A stretch of DNA of 64,000 nt from Eremophila alpestris peregrina (lineage: Eukaryota > Chordata > Aves > Passeriformes > Alaudidae): the NCBI GenBank assembly GCA_009792885.1, contig WMCF01000151.1:78033-142032 (forward strand), written 5' to 3'. Position numbers and translations under genes: made by a program. Below the pieces are notes generated by a model. That model was not told the origin of the DNA, did no database searches, and saw only the letters and a program-made list of their open reading frames with translations. Positions 25,301-35,526 of this stretch are shown one piece after another. Position 1 is the first letter of the stretch; every line of letters starts with the position of its first letter.

Positions 25301-28300
25301 TCCCCGGCCATGCTGGTGTGCGCGTGCGTCCTAATTGCTTGTGCTGTTTGTTTTTTGTCTGTGTTGTCCCCAGTTAAATGGAAGTGGTCAAGTGAAAGTG
25401 CCCAGCCACTACCTGCCCACGCAGATGCTGGCGCCGCCACCTCCCCCCGGCATGCCCCGCTTGGCCGTCTCTCCTGACACCAAATCCACCACGACAACTT
25501 CCGAGGGAGGGACGACCTCGCCGACATCACCCAGTAAGCACCCGCGGCACCCACCCTGCTCCTCGGCCCGGCTGGCCCCCTCCTCTCACAGCCCCCCAGG
25601 GAGTCCCCCTGTCCCGGTGCTGGGGGGATGTTTGTGGAGGTGGCCTCCCCGCAGCCGGGGAGAGGGCGGCAGCTGCCACGCCATGAGTTTGCTGGGTCTC
25701 AGGCAGGTCGGAGTGGACAGGGTTTGGGCAGGTGGCTGCTGTGGCCACTGAGCCAAGGGGTTGCGTGCTGGTCCCGGGGACCAGCTCGAGCCCCTTGTCC
25801 CTCGGAGCATGAGTGGAGCCGCGGCAGGGCTCCCCAAACCAGTGTGCCCAGATCCTCGGTGTGGGCAGTGCTGTGGGGGAGGCTGTGGCCTCTCCGTGTC
25901 TGTTTATCCCACCGTGGTGGCGGCTGTGCTGCTGGGAACAGGGACCGGCTGGCACACAGGTGGCACTGGGACTAGGGACAGTGTGCCTGGTGTGTTGAGT
26001 GGGCTGTTGTACTCTTGCTGCCATGGGGTCCTTGGCGCCAGGGATTCTGGTCTTGCTGGGGATGTGAAGTGCCACCAGAGCAGGGACTGTGTGTGGGTCC
26101 CCCAGAGGCCTTGGCAGGTGGCACCTGGGATCTTTGTTAGCACAGGTCACTGACAAGCTCTTTGCCCTCTGCTCCCCTTCAGGGACTGTAAGTGCCTTGG
26201 CCAGGAGAGTTTTGGGTGCTGGGCCCAACAGCCAGAGGGGCACCAGTGTCACCCCAGACTGGCACAGGGGTGCATGCTGCAGTGGTGGGACACAGTGCCG
26301 TCACTGCACTGTGTGAGGGGGTTGTTTCTGTTCACATCCTGCTGTACCCATGGAACATGGCACCCCAGTGGCTGCTGTGTCCCCACACAGTCAAGCCCTG
26401 CCTGATCGAGCCATTACCCTGTCCCTGGGTAATGGGCCATGACTGATTGCCAGCAGCTGGTCAGCAAGTGTGGAGATTCCATGGCATGGAGAAGTCAAAG
26501 CCTGGACAATCTGGAGGGGACAGCATGGGATGGCATGGGGTGGCCTGGCTGATAATGGGGTCACAGCCTTGGGGAGTTCCTGTAGTCTCAGGGAAGGATG
26601 CATTAGGAGGACACTGGCTGTCCCCAAGGGGTACAGCTGGCTCCAAATCCCCCATTCCTCTTGGCATCACTCTGCTTCTGGCAGGGCTGAACCCGTAAGT
26701 TCAGCAGGGCTGGAGGTCCCACTGCTGGATCCCCTGCTGAGGGATGGAGGTGGCAGCAGGGTGACGTGGCCAAGTGGAACTGGTGGCTGCCATTGTTCTC
26801 CCCATGGCAGCTCAGCTCCGGAAGCTGCAGCACGGGCACAGCCAGGAGCACCATCTGCGCCTGCACCCTGGGGCACTTCGCCCCCGCAGCCTCAGTCATC
26901 GCCCTGAAACCACGGGTGGTACCGTGAGCACAGCACGCTGGGTGCAGCACCCCGGGGTGCCGTTCACCTGCCATCAGGTCACAGCCAGGGACGTCGCCCG
27001 GTCGCCAGCGCCGGGTGCCAGGGAGCTCCATCCCAGCAGTGCCAGGGAGAGGCCCGGGCCTAGCCCCGGTGGGGACAATGGCAGTGCCACCCGCAGCCCC
27101 GTTAATGAGCTCTCGTTTGTTCCCCAGCCTACTCTGCACCAGGCACGCCCCCTGCGAACCGTTCCTTCGTGGGATTAGGACCAAGGGATCCTGGGAGTAT
27201 CTATCAGGCACAGGTGAGAGCGGGGATGCTGCTGGGGGGACACTCCTGCCCTCGCCCCGGGCACTCTCGCCATGGCATCACCGTGGGCATCGCCGTGGGC
27301 ATTGGCCAGTGCTGGCATCGCCGTCGTGGCTGTCGCTGACGTGACACTGCTGATGTGGGCATCCCTGCCATGGTTCCCCTGCTGTGGCATCACTGCCATG
27401 GCATCGCTGATGAGGGCGTTGCCACCATGGCATCACTGCCATGGCATTGCTGCCATGTTTATTGCTCCTGTGGGCATTGCTGCTGTGGGCACTACCATGG
27501 GTTTTGCCACTGTGGCATCACTGCTGTGGGACATTGCCACTGTGGATTTAACCTCTATGGCCATCACTGCCATGGCCTTGCCACCATGTCTAAGGCCACG
27601 AGGAGTGTCACCACAGCAGTGGCACCTCTGTTGTGGGCATTGCCACCACTGGCATGGCCACTGCAGACATTGCTGTTGTGAACATCCACTCCATGGCATC
27701 ACTACCATGGATGTTGCGGCTGTGGGCAAGGCCACTTTGGGCATCACAGCTGTGTACATCACCATTGTGGTGTTATTTCCATGTGCAATGCCACCATGGG
27801 CATCACCACCATGGCATTGCAGCTCTGGCACTGCCACTGCTGGCTTTGCTGCTGTGGGCATCACTGCCTTGGCATCACCACTGTGGCTCACAGGCATTGC
27901 TGCCATGACATCCTCACGACAGGTACCCAGTGCCAGGGCTTTAGGCACTGCTGGTGGCTCAGGGCCACCACCCGCAGTCCTCCATCATACAGGGAGGTCA
28001 CTGCTGTGCTCCAGCTGCCCCCTGCCTGGCACCACCTGGCACCTGAATGCTCACAGCATCCCCAAAGGAGGAGCACCAGGGCCATGGGTCCCTCTCTGTG
28101 TGGGCACAGGCACCTGCTCTCGCTCGGCTGTGCCCATGGCCACTCCAGCTGCAGCAGGAGGTCGTGTGTGCCTTTCCAGGGGCTTTTCATTAGCCCTGGA
28201 TTCTGGAGCTGGCACCGCAGGCAGTGCTGTGGTGCCAGGACAGAGGTGGCAGCTCCTGGCCTCACTTGTGACATGAGTGGCCTGGCCACAGCATTCCCTG

Positions 28301-29329
28301 CAGGGACAGCTGCAGTGGCTGCAGACCTGGCTGGCAGGTGACAGGACAGAGGGGTGGGGGTGTGGACAGTGCCGTGTTGTGGCACCCTGGGGTGGTGGGG
28401 AGGAGTACTCAGGTGCTGTGCTGTGCTGTGCCAGGGTGTGGGCACTTGGGGGCTGTGAGCGGTGACAACAGGGTGACCCAGGGATGCTGTGCTGTGTCAG
28501 GCTGTCAGATTGGGAACCATGAGCTGGGACACCCAAGGGTGCTGTGCCGTTCCAGAGGGAAAACACAGGGGACCCGGCTCTGATCCCCCACTCTGCTTCA
28601 GTTTCCCCAGTCCTGTACATGGGGTGGGCACCCCAAGGGCCTTGGGTCCCTAAAGAGGAGACCTGGGGCAGCACCAAGAGAACCTTGGAGGAGCAGGGGG
28701 CCAGAGTCCTTGTCCAGAGACAGGGGTCACAGCCACTTGAAGTCCCAGGACCCCAGGGTGCTGTGTATACCTGTGCCTCATGCTCGGGGAGGCTCCCAGG
28801 GCTCAAGGATGCTCTGAGGCACGGGGGAAGGAGGTGGTGTCCCGTAGCGGGCAGCTGAGACCTGCTGCGCTCTGGTCATGTGTGGCGGGGCCTGGAAGGG
28901 TTAAGGGAAGCAGCGGCCCCGAGCTGTCTCGTTTCCAACGGAAACCAGACATGAGGTAATCGGGAATGAACTTGAACTTGGGGCTGGGGGGGGAAACAAT
29001 GGGAGGGTGGCAGGGGGCCACCTCGCTGGGTCCCCAGCTGTGCCACCCCCCCTACCTGTCCCCAGGCGGCACCATTCCTTGGGGAGAGTCGCCTTTGCCG
29101 TGAAGGTGCAGAGGCACCGGTCCCCAGGGGAACGCGGGTGGCCGCGGTGCGGAGGACGGACAAACTCAGTGCAGGAGTGGGGACGCCAGCCCGTACGCCG
29201 AGCAGGGGACAGGGCGGGGACAGCTGTCTCGGGGTCTGGGGACCGGCCGGGGGACGAGGCAGCTCCGCGGGGCAGAGCACTAACGCCGGCCTCTCTCCTC
29301 TCTCCCGGCAGTCCTGGTACCTGGGATAA
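9964..29329 (+). CDS. NFIC: Nuclear factor I/C transcription factor (5'-partial; ten exons in window)
   Basis: Nuclear factor I/C binds TGGCA/CCAAT palindromes as a dimer and regulates transcription in the nucleus. Coding exons: 9964-10495, 20419-20490, 20995-21069, 21178-21301, 21801-21925, 23582-23710, 23824-24008, 25374-25533, 27128-27213, 29312-29329 (stop TAA). All have AG/GT borders and phases that join without a break, giving 501 residues. Exon 1, about ten residues, lies upstream. The first exon starts DEFHPFIEALLPHVRAF, is 532 bases long like exon 2 of other NFI genes, and encodes the DNA-binding and dimerisation domain. FAYTWF, REDFVLSITGKK, and the insert RTGIGSDQEDSKPITL followed by DFQESFITSGVFSVTEL separate it from NFIA, NFIB and NFIX. 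Downstream is the Pro/Ser-rich activation region (SPHPSSALHFPTTSILPQ, then [20 protein letters not shown]). The C-terminus is QAQSWYLG. Exons 7-10 resemble the isoform-variable tail of the family; alternative splicing cannot be read from DNA alone. Confidence 0.96.
12700..12795. promoter_or_regulatory. Candidate enhancer with GATA and RUNX sites, NFIC intron 2
   Basis: A less GC-rich patch carries TCTAATTGGG, TGATAAGG (12738-12745, GATA type) and TGTGGTTA (12786-12793, exact RUNX consensus). It is distinct from the surrounding repeat-like GC-rich intron. Confidence 0.35.
13085..13250 (+). repeat. C/T-rich minisatellite, NFIC intron 2
   Basis: Repeated CTCCTGCC, CCCTCCTGCCTG and TCCTGCCTCC segments make an almost pure pyrimidine strand of roughly 165 bases just upstream of a CpG-dense patch. 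Confidence 0.6.
13786..13950 (+). repeat. G-rich minisatellite, NFIC intron 2
   Basis: Several diverged copies of a unit containing GAGCAGGGCTGGAT and GCAGGATGGGTGCGGGA follow one another, each about 40-50 bases. Confidence 0.65.
14870..14955. promoter_or_regulatory. Candidate enhancer with forkhead-type motif, NFIC intron 2
   Basis: An AT-rich island containing GCAAATATTTATC and GGTTTACAATATTTGGG sits within GC-rich intron. The motifs are of forkhead and related types. A similar island with GGTAATCAATC lies at 14040-14100. Confidence 0.35.
16110..16235 (+). repeat. Polypyrimidine tract, NFIC intron 2
   Basis: A strand bias of C and T (CCTTTCC, TTCCTTCC, CCCTCCCTCCC) runs for about 125 bases with few purines. 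It is followed by the long G run at 16314-16352. Mirror-type pyrimidine tracts of this sort can form triplex DNA. Confidence 0.6.
16314..16352 (+). repeat. 39-base G homopolymer
   Basis: Thirty-nine consecutive G lie within NFIC intron 2, immediately upstream of a CpG island. The true length may differ, because homopolymers this long are often misassembled. Confidence 0.9.
16400..16970 (+). promoter_or_regulatory. CpG island followed by TATA box within NFIC intron 2
   Basis: A dense CpG region from about 16400 to 16930 ends in an AT-rich island with TATTATATAAAG at about 16957-16968, a strong TATA-box match. Transcription would be expected to start around 16990 on the plus strand. No downstream exon is evident, so this could be an alternative NFIC promoter, a noncoding RNA promoter or a chance match. 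Confidence 0.4.
18180..18480. promoter_or_regulatory. CpG-dense patch, NFIC intron 2
   Basis: CpG-rich sequence beginning CGCCATTTTAGCGCGCC, with a nearby ATGGCGGTGAG. It looks like a small CpG island. No TATA box or exon structure is seen, so its role is open. Confidence 0.35.
21385..21785 (+). repeat. CR1 LINE 3' fragment in NFIC intron
   Basis: Hallmarks of the avian CR1 3' end are present in order: a segment like AGCCTGGAGAAGAGAAGGCTC, then TGTGAGGGTGG, GTGCCCAGAGCAGCTGT, CATGGCAGGGGGT, TTTAAGGTCCCTTCCAACCC and the terminal CATGATTCTGTGA. It lies in the same direction as NFIC, between the coding exons ending 21301 and starting 21801, and is 5'-truncated as usual for CR1. Confidence 0.9.
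23225..23440 (+). repeat. CA/TG-rich alternating purine-pyrimidine tract
   Basis: A run of imperfect CA, CACATG and TACACA repeats lies between NFIC coding exons (21925 and 23582). The alternating purine-pyrimidine pattern is typical of simple-repeat DNA able to adopt Z-form. There are no coding features. Confidence 0.7.
27255..27905 (+). repeat. Degenerate minisatellite in the last long NFIC intron
   Basis: About 650 bases between the final two coding exons are made of diverged copies of a short unit built from GCCATGGCATCACTG- and GCTGTGGGCATTGCC-like segments, roughly 15-21 bases each. Because the units keep a near-multiple-of-three rhythm, a long spurious frame rich in Ala, Met and His runs through it. 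It is not coding: exons on both sides splice in phase without it. Confidence 0.75.
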
Positions 29330-29445
29330 CCGCCGCCGTGCCGCCCCTTCGCCTCCCTTCTCCTCTGCTTTAGGCACCCCCAGAGGAACATCCCCGTCCC
29401 CGAGCACCAGGCCCAGCCCTGCGGTGACGACGGAGAGCGCGGCCT

Positions 29446-29469
29446 CACGACGACGACGACGACGACAAG
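29446..29469 (+). repeat. (ACG)n trinucleotide run at start of NFIC 3' UTR
   Basis: About seven ACG/CGA units in tandem lie roughly 120 bases after the NFIC stop codon. Confidence 0.85.
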
Positions 29470-30374
29470 CAAAACCCAAACCCGAAGGAAAGTGCGAGGG
29501 AAAGGAAGAAGGAAAAGGGTCAAACTGTTAAAAAAAAAAAAAAAAAAAGAAAAAGAAACAAAAACCAAACAAACCAACAACCCATCCCAGGAGGACCTTT
29601 CCCCCCACCCCGGTGATGCGCCAGAAAACAAAGAAACAGGAGGGAAAAAAAAAAAAAAAGAAAGAAAGAAAGAAAGAAACACTATTATTTACCCCGTCGG
29701 CCGGCGCCGCGCTGAGACCTGACACAAGTCGTGCCAGCAATGCCTCCCGGAGCGGCTGCAGGGCCGCGGCGCCGAGCCCTGCCGGCCGCTCACCGAATAT
29801 GCAAACGGCTTTGACTCTCTCGTTCTCTATGTGAGTAAAAAAGATCAAAACCTCCCCCGCCGACCCCCCCGGCCCCAGACTGTCGGGAGACCCGGGGCTG
29901 GGGTGGGACGCGGCGGAGCGGCGTGGGGAACCCCTCGTGCTGCCGCAGCTCCGCGGACCGGGTGCGCTCGCGGTCGGGCCGGGTGATGCTCCGTGCTGTG
30001 CAAGCGCCTCGGGGACGGTAACATCGTGCTGCAGTGACACGGTGACGGTTATGCGGTGGCATGGGGACGTGGTGGCACAGTGGATCGAGCGGGTGGCACA
30101 GGAGGAGGGGCCTTGTGACCATAGAGGGTGCATGGGCACGGCCGGAGATGGTCGCTGCGGCGGTGGCACCTCGGTTCCCGCGCGGACACGGTGTCAGGAC
30201 TCTCCCACCACAGTTCAAATGTCACAGTGCCGGTGGCACCCCGATTCCATCGGGGACACGCCATGGGGACTGTCACAGCCCGGCCCCCGTGGTTCCTGGG
30301 CGGCCACCGTCGTGCCGGGGCGCCGGTCACCGTCTCTCTGGTCTCCTTCCTCCCCCAAGCCTGCACCGGCCCGG

Positions 30375-30425
30375 GCCCCGTGTGTTCCCACGCGTGTCCG
30401 TGTGTTCCCACGCGTGTCCCCGTGT
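30375..30425 (+). repeat. Short direct duplication in NFIC 3' UTR
   Basis: GTGTGTTCCCACGCGTGTCC occurs twice in immediate succession, followed by related GTGTCCCC units. Confidence 0.8.
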
Positions 30426-30699
30426 CCCCCGGCGTGTCCTCGCGCCCGGGGGTTGCGCGGGGCTGGGGCGGGGCATGCGTCCGTGTGTTTGAGCTATGCA
30501 TTCCTGTGGACAGGTGCCAGGTGGGAGGCAGGAGAGGGTGCGCTTGTGTTGCACATTTTGTAGGAAATGCACTTTTAAGAGGGAATAGTCAAAAAAAAAA
30601 AAAAAAGGAAAAAGAAGAAAAGAAAAGAAAACAAAATCACAAAAAGAGGAAGAGGAGGAGGAGGAGTCCCCGGCACTGGCTTGCCGGGATGGCTGGTTT

Positions 30700-30870
30700 G
30701 GGGGTTTTGGGTTTGGTGGTTTTGTTTTTTTGGGTGGTTTTTTGGGTTGGGTTTTTTTGGTTTTTTGGTTGGGTTTTTTTTGGGGGGGTTTTTTTGGGTT
30801 GGGTTTTTTTGGTTTTTTGGTTGGGTTTTTTTTGGGGGGGGGGGGGGCGTTGTTTTTTCGGTTGGTTTTT
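30700..30870 (+). repeat. G/T-only tandem tract in NFIC 3' UTR
   Basis: About 170 bases consist almost solely of G and T: GGGTTTTTT, TTGGGTTGGG, TTTTGGTTGGG, with a segment of roughly 50 bases duplicated in direct orientation and a terminal run of 15 or more G. On the sense RNA this is a G/U tract with many G-triplets. Confidence 0.85.
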
Positions 30871-31527
30871 TTTTTTTTGGATATAGAAGGATGGAGTAAA
30901 GAAGCCCGAGCTACGGCGAGGGTAGAGCCAGCGCCCCCAGAGCCCCTCGAAGTCCCCCGGAGTCCTCGGGAGCCCCTGGCCCCGCGTCAAGTGCCTGAAC
31001 TGCGGCGGGGAGGGGTCCCGGCCTTCCCGGAGGGGTCCCCGGCCGGGGGCAGCGCGGGAGGCAGCACTCGGCCATCCCGTCCCGTGCGGTGACAGCGTGG
31101 CCGGGAAGGGGACACAGGGACGTGGCAGTGCCTTAGAGCAGAGGGACCCCGCGACGGCCGAGGCGAGGAGGAGGAAGAGGACAAAGGTGCCCAGTGTCCC
31201 CAGATGAGATGAGGAAATTGGTTCCCAAAGGAATCTCCGGCCCAGGGGACACCCGAAGGGTGGTGATGGAGAGAAGCCACCGTGGGATGTCCAGGAGCTG
31301 CGAACGTCACCGAGGCCACCGTCGCCACCCGCCTGGCCCCCTCCCCTGGCACCCAGAGCAGCCCCGAGGACACCGGCATCGCATCCCCCATCCCCATTGC
31401 CCCCGCTTCCCCCGCTTCCCCCCGCTCCCCACCCCCGGGACGGCACAACGAGGCACTGGGGAAAGGGCTGACGCAGGAAATCCCGGGAGACAGAAAAATA
31501 ATCAAAAAGGACAAGAAAAGGAGCCAC

Positions 31528-31569
<42 letters not shown>

Positions 31570-31668
31570 NNNNNNNNNNNNNNNNNNNNNNNNNNNNNNN
31601 NNNNNNNNNNNNNNNNNNNNNNNNNNNNNNNNNNNNNNNNNNNNNNNNNNNNNNNNNNNNNNNNNNNN
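31570..31668. other. Assembly gap (99 N) inside a poly-A tract
   Basis: Ninety-nine N bases are flanked by 41 A on the left (31529-31569) and 18 A on the right (31669-31686). The true length is unknown. The break is most simply a failure to read through the homopolymer within the NFIC 3' UTR. Confidence 0.98.
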
Positions 31669-34146
31669 AAAAAAAAAAAAAAAAAACTGCATGGTGCTTT
31701 AACAGGATCTGGTGACCTGGCTCAACCCAGCCGCGGCTGGCTGATGCTGTGCATGGCAGACTCTTATTAACCGGCTCTACCTTCCCCTTCAGCAAAAGAG
31801 AAAAAAAAAAGAGGAAAAAAACAAAAAAAATCTGTATAAAAGAAAAAAAAGCCGTAAAAAAAACACACAAGAAAAAAAAAATCCATGTTTTCCTAATTTG
31901 CACGAAATTTTATACCACATGATGTGCCTTGCCTTCGAAGCCTAAGTATTACTGGACCCGATATCAGTTCGAGGGAGTCGCTGCATGCCCGGGGCTCCCG
32001 GGGGGCCGGGGGGGCCGGGGGCCGCTGCCCCCCCCTCGCCTCCTGCATGGCTTCTTCTCGGCCGGAAAAGTCCCTTTTTCTCTCTATTCTTCTTATTTTT
32101 AAACCGATTTTCCCCCTCAGAAACGTCTTCCAGTTGGTAATACCGATGCATTCTCTGCGCCAACACACCGGAATATGCAATAGCTGTTGGGGGAGCCGGC
32201 CGGGGGGGCGGCCACCCCTTTGCTTTGCCTCTCTTTTCTTTGTTTTCCTTCCCTTTTGGGGGGTTTTGATTTGTTTTTTCTGCTTCCAGCAACCAAAGGC
32301 AGCGAGGCGGGAGGCGGCAGGGACCCCCGGACCCGGAACGCTCGGGGGGCACCCAGTGTCCGGGCGCGGCGAGACTGAGTGGGGTGTGGTGGGGTCCGTG
32401 CGGGGAGGAGCAGGCACGGAGACCCGCAGGGCTGATCCTTACGGGGGGCCACAGGGTCCCGCCCCTCCCCCTTAGGGGACCCCCACTTTAAAACTGGTTT
32501 TCAGTGGGACGCAGGGCCAGGACGGCTGAGCCCAGCCGCTCTTGTGACAGGAATGGAACCGTGTGAATGTAGCTGTGTTCCCTCCCGGGCTGGTGTCTGG
32601 GGGAGTCACAGCCTCCCCCCCACCTCCACCCCATTGGCTTCATCCCCGGGGTCCGGCCGGCGCAGCGGGGAAAGCAGGAGGTGCCTTCTTGCCGCCTCTC
32701 CCTGCTGTGGCCGCTGCCGAGCAGGGGCCCGACACCCCCTAAAAACCCAGAATTTGCCTTAAAACCCCAGCGTTCTGCCGGCTGGAGAGATTCCCCCAAC
32801 CTCCCTGAGGCTGAGTACTTACGCGGGTTGTGGCACCGGTGGGCGGGTGGCACCGGCATCGCTGCTGCTCGGGCATGAAGAAACGTCGTCGTCAAAGAGT
32901 TTTAAATTTTTGTTTGGTTGGTTGGTGGGGGTTTTTTTTGTTTAGTTTTTTTGGGGTTTTGTTTTGTTTGTTTGTTCTGTTTTTTTTGTTTTGTTTGGCT
33001 TTTTTGCGTCCAGAAGTATTAGTGGGGGGGTGACAGGATGGTCGCGTCCCGCCGGGTTTCGCCCGCAGTTGAGGCTGGTTTGAGGGTCCCAGACCCTTGG
33101 GAGGAGCCCTGGGAGACGCTTCTTTATGCAAGGTGCAGTATTGATTTCTGCAAGGACAATGCAAGGAGGGAACGGGGGCGGTGTCCGGCTTGGGGGGGGG
33201 AGGAATGGAAAATAGAATTAAAGAAAAAGAGGGAGGAAAAAAAGACAAAATTTAAAAAAAAATTAATAGAAAATAAAAAGAGGGGGAGGGGGATAAGGCT
33301 GGAAAAGGCTCAGCTCAAAGCAAAAAAATATATTTAAAAAAATAAATTTTTTTAAACGGTGACAGTGGCAGCGGAGTGAGGGAGCGGGGGGCACCGGGGC
33401 AGCCCCTCCGGCCAGCCCCGCGGAGGCGAGGGGCGCTGGCGCCCCTCGGGCCTGGGCCCCCCCCTCCCCGAGGAAGCCCCTGAACCCCCTCTCCCCGCGG
33501 GGACAGCAGCGGTACCGTCCCCTGCCCCCTCTTTCCTGCCTCCCCAACCCCCCGGGCCGGCGGCAAGTCCGGCCGGACTGCAGCCGCAGCCCCCCAAAAC
33601 ACGCCCTCGGCAAGAAAAGCACCTTAAACCAATTTAATAAAAAGCAAAAAAGAATCAACTCTACTCCCCCCAGCCCGTAAGGCGGCACTGGGGGGCGGGG
33701 CGTGCCGGGGGCTTCTCCTTGCGGGGCCGGGGAGCCCCCCGTGCCCCCGGGGTCTTTGCACTGCTCCCCCGACACCCCCCGGGGCCGCACCCCTGGCTCT
33801 CCCCAAAGGGAATATGCAACACCCCCCCGGTCCCTCCCCCGGGGAAGGGCACCACTCATTTTTATTATTTCTAATTTTTTAACCATTCTCCCTTCTTTTT
33901 TTAATCTTCTGGCGGCCTCGATGGCCACGGTCGGGGTGAGCGCAGAGTCGGGGTGGAGGACACCCTATCCCTGGGGAAGCTCCTGGGGATCCCCCGCAGG
34001 ATGGGGATACGAGGGGGCTCCACTCGACAATCACCGCGGGGGTTTCATGCACTACAGTCTCTCCTAGAGGGTTTTTAGTCGGGCTTGTCGGCTTAAAAAA
34101 AATTAATTAAAATAGTCCTTGTGACTTATAAATAAAACAAATAACC

Positions 34147-34151
<5 letters not shown>

Positions 34152-34179
<28 letters not shown>

Positions 34180-34304
34180 CCACATATATATATATGGGGC
34201 TGCAGGGCCGGGGGGTGGGACGCAGGCCTCCACACAGTTAAGGTACTTTAAATCGCAAAGGAATATATATATATATAAAATCTCATATATATATATATAT
34301 ATAT
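34152..34304. repeat. Four (AT)n runs in NFIC 3' UTR
   Basis: AT dinucleotide runs lie at 34152-34179, 34184-34195, 34262-34277 and 34284-34304, separated by a GC-rich piece (34196-34260). Each run is self-complementary and all can pair with each other in RNA. Confidence 0.9.
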
Positions 34305-34469
34305 GTCTTGTTTGGTGGGGTTTGGTTTGGTTTTTTGTTGTTTTGTTTTGGGGTGGGTTGGGTTTTTGTTTTGCTTTTTTTCTTGTTTTTATTTGTTTTG
34401 TTTTGTTTGTTTATTTTTGTACTCGGAGTTTGGAATTTGCTGCTTTCTGTCCCCCCTCCAGGGATCCCG

Positions 34470-34800
34470 CCACCGCCTGGGATGGGTGCCCCGGAAGAGG
34501 CCCATGGGTGACCCTCTGGGTCCCCTGTGCGGTGACCGTGGGTGTCACTGGGGGTGCTCCAGGTGATACCCGCGGGTGCCCCACCGGGTACCCCTGTGGG
34601 TGCCCATGCGGGTCCCTCTCTGGGTGCTCCTTTGGATGCTCCAGGTGATGCCCACGGGGGTCTCTCTGGGTGCCCCAAGTAGTGCTCACAGGTGCCCTGC
34701 TGGGTGCCTCGAGCAATACCCACGAATGCCCCTCTGGGTGCCACAAGCGATGCCCACGGGTGCCCCGGTCCATGGGTGCCGCTCTGGGTACCCCCGTGCC
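34470..34800 (+). repeat. Minisatellite in NFIC 3' UTR
   Basis: Diverged units of about 45-55 bases combine CTCTGGGTGCC, a CAAGYRAT-type spacer and GCCCACGGGTGCCCC. Six or more copies are recognisable. The repeat has no long open frame of its own that resembles a protein family. Confidence 0.75.
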
Positions 34801-35295
34801 CCGCTGGGCGGCCCTTGCAATGCCCGGGGGCAGGCGGGAGGTGGAGTCGGGGTGGGGGGAAATCCCACCCCTGGGCAAAGAGCGGCAAAAGGAGAGAAAC
34901 CGCCCCAAAAAGGCGCCGAGGTGGCAGCCGGCCGGACCGCGCCTCGTACCCAAACCAAAAATCCCGCCGCAGTGCCTCCGCGCCGCCGGCTGCCCCGCCC
35001 GCCTTTTCGGGGGGTCCCCTCTCCCCCGGGGGCCGGGGCTGCCCCCTCCCGCAGTTATATTTTACTCGTTCGCCGGATTCTCGCTTTCGCTTTGCCGCAG
35101 CCGATTCACACCGCGAGCGCACCAGGGCTGCGAGCCGGGGCCGGGCCCCCCGCTCTGCCCCCCCGCGTCCCCCAGGACCCCCCCAGCCCCCGCTCGCCTC
35201 CCTGGTGCTTCACGATATTTGATTATACCATTGTACGCAGCCATTACCCATAGCGCTCCTGCCTACATACACTTACTGACCTTGATACGGATTTT

Positions 35296-35520
35296 TGGGT
35301 TTTTTTGTTTTGTTTCTTTTGTTTTGTTGGGTTTTTTCCCCGTTGTTTTTTTTCTTTTTTTTCTTTTTTTTTTGTTGTTGTTGTTTTCCCCCCCTCCCCT
35401 ATGCAAAAAAGAGAAAAAAGAGACAAAAAAGAAGAAAAAAACAAAAAAGAAAAAACTGTCACACAAAAAAAGATTAAAAATGAAAAGGAAAAAAAAAAGA
35501 CAAAAAAAAAATGTATAAAA
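35296..35520. repeat. Adjacent T-rich and A-rich blocks at the end of the NFIC 3' UTR
   Basis: A T-dominated block (about 35296-35390) is followed after a short C-rich spacer by an A-dominated block (about 35404-35520). In RNA the two could pair over many bases as a long imperfect U-A stem just before the predicted poly-A signal. Confidence 0.7.
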
Positions 35521-35526
35521 ATTAAA
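35521..35526 (+). terminator. NFIC: Polyadenylation signal ATTAAA (predicted NFIC distal site)
   Basis: ATTAAA follows directly on an A-rich block that ends ATGTATAAAA. Ordinary mixed-composition sequence begins right after it (CAAGCTATGCTTC). The change of composition and the canonical variant hexamer make this the best candidate for the end of the NFIC transcript. Confidence 0.5.

Noticed and set aside
27272..28276. 334-residue open frame in the last long NFIC intron
   Set aside because: Its first 200 residues are the translated minisatellite. The real exons on either side splice in phase without it.
30637..31692. 351-residue minus-strand frame across the N gap
   Set aside because: It consists of poly-Phe from the A run, unknown residues from N, and PTQKK-type repeats from the G/T tract.
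34283..35122. 279-residue minus-strand frame
   Set aside because: Translation of the 3' UTR minisatellite and a T/G-rich tract; no protein-like sequence.
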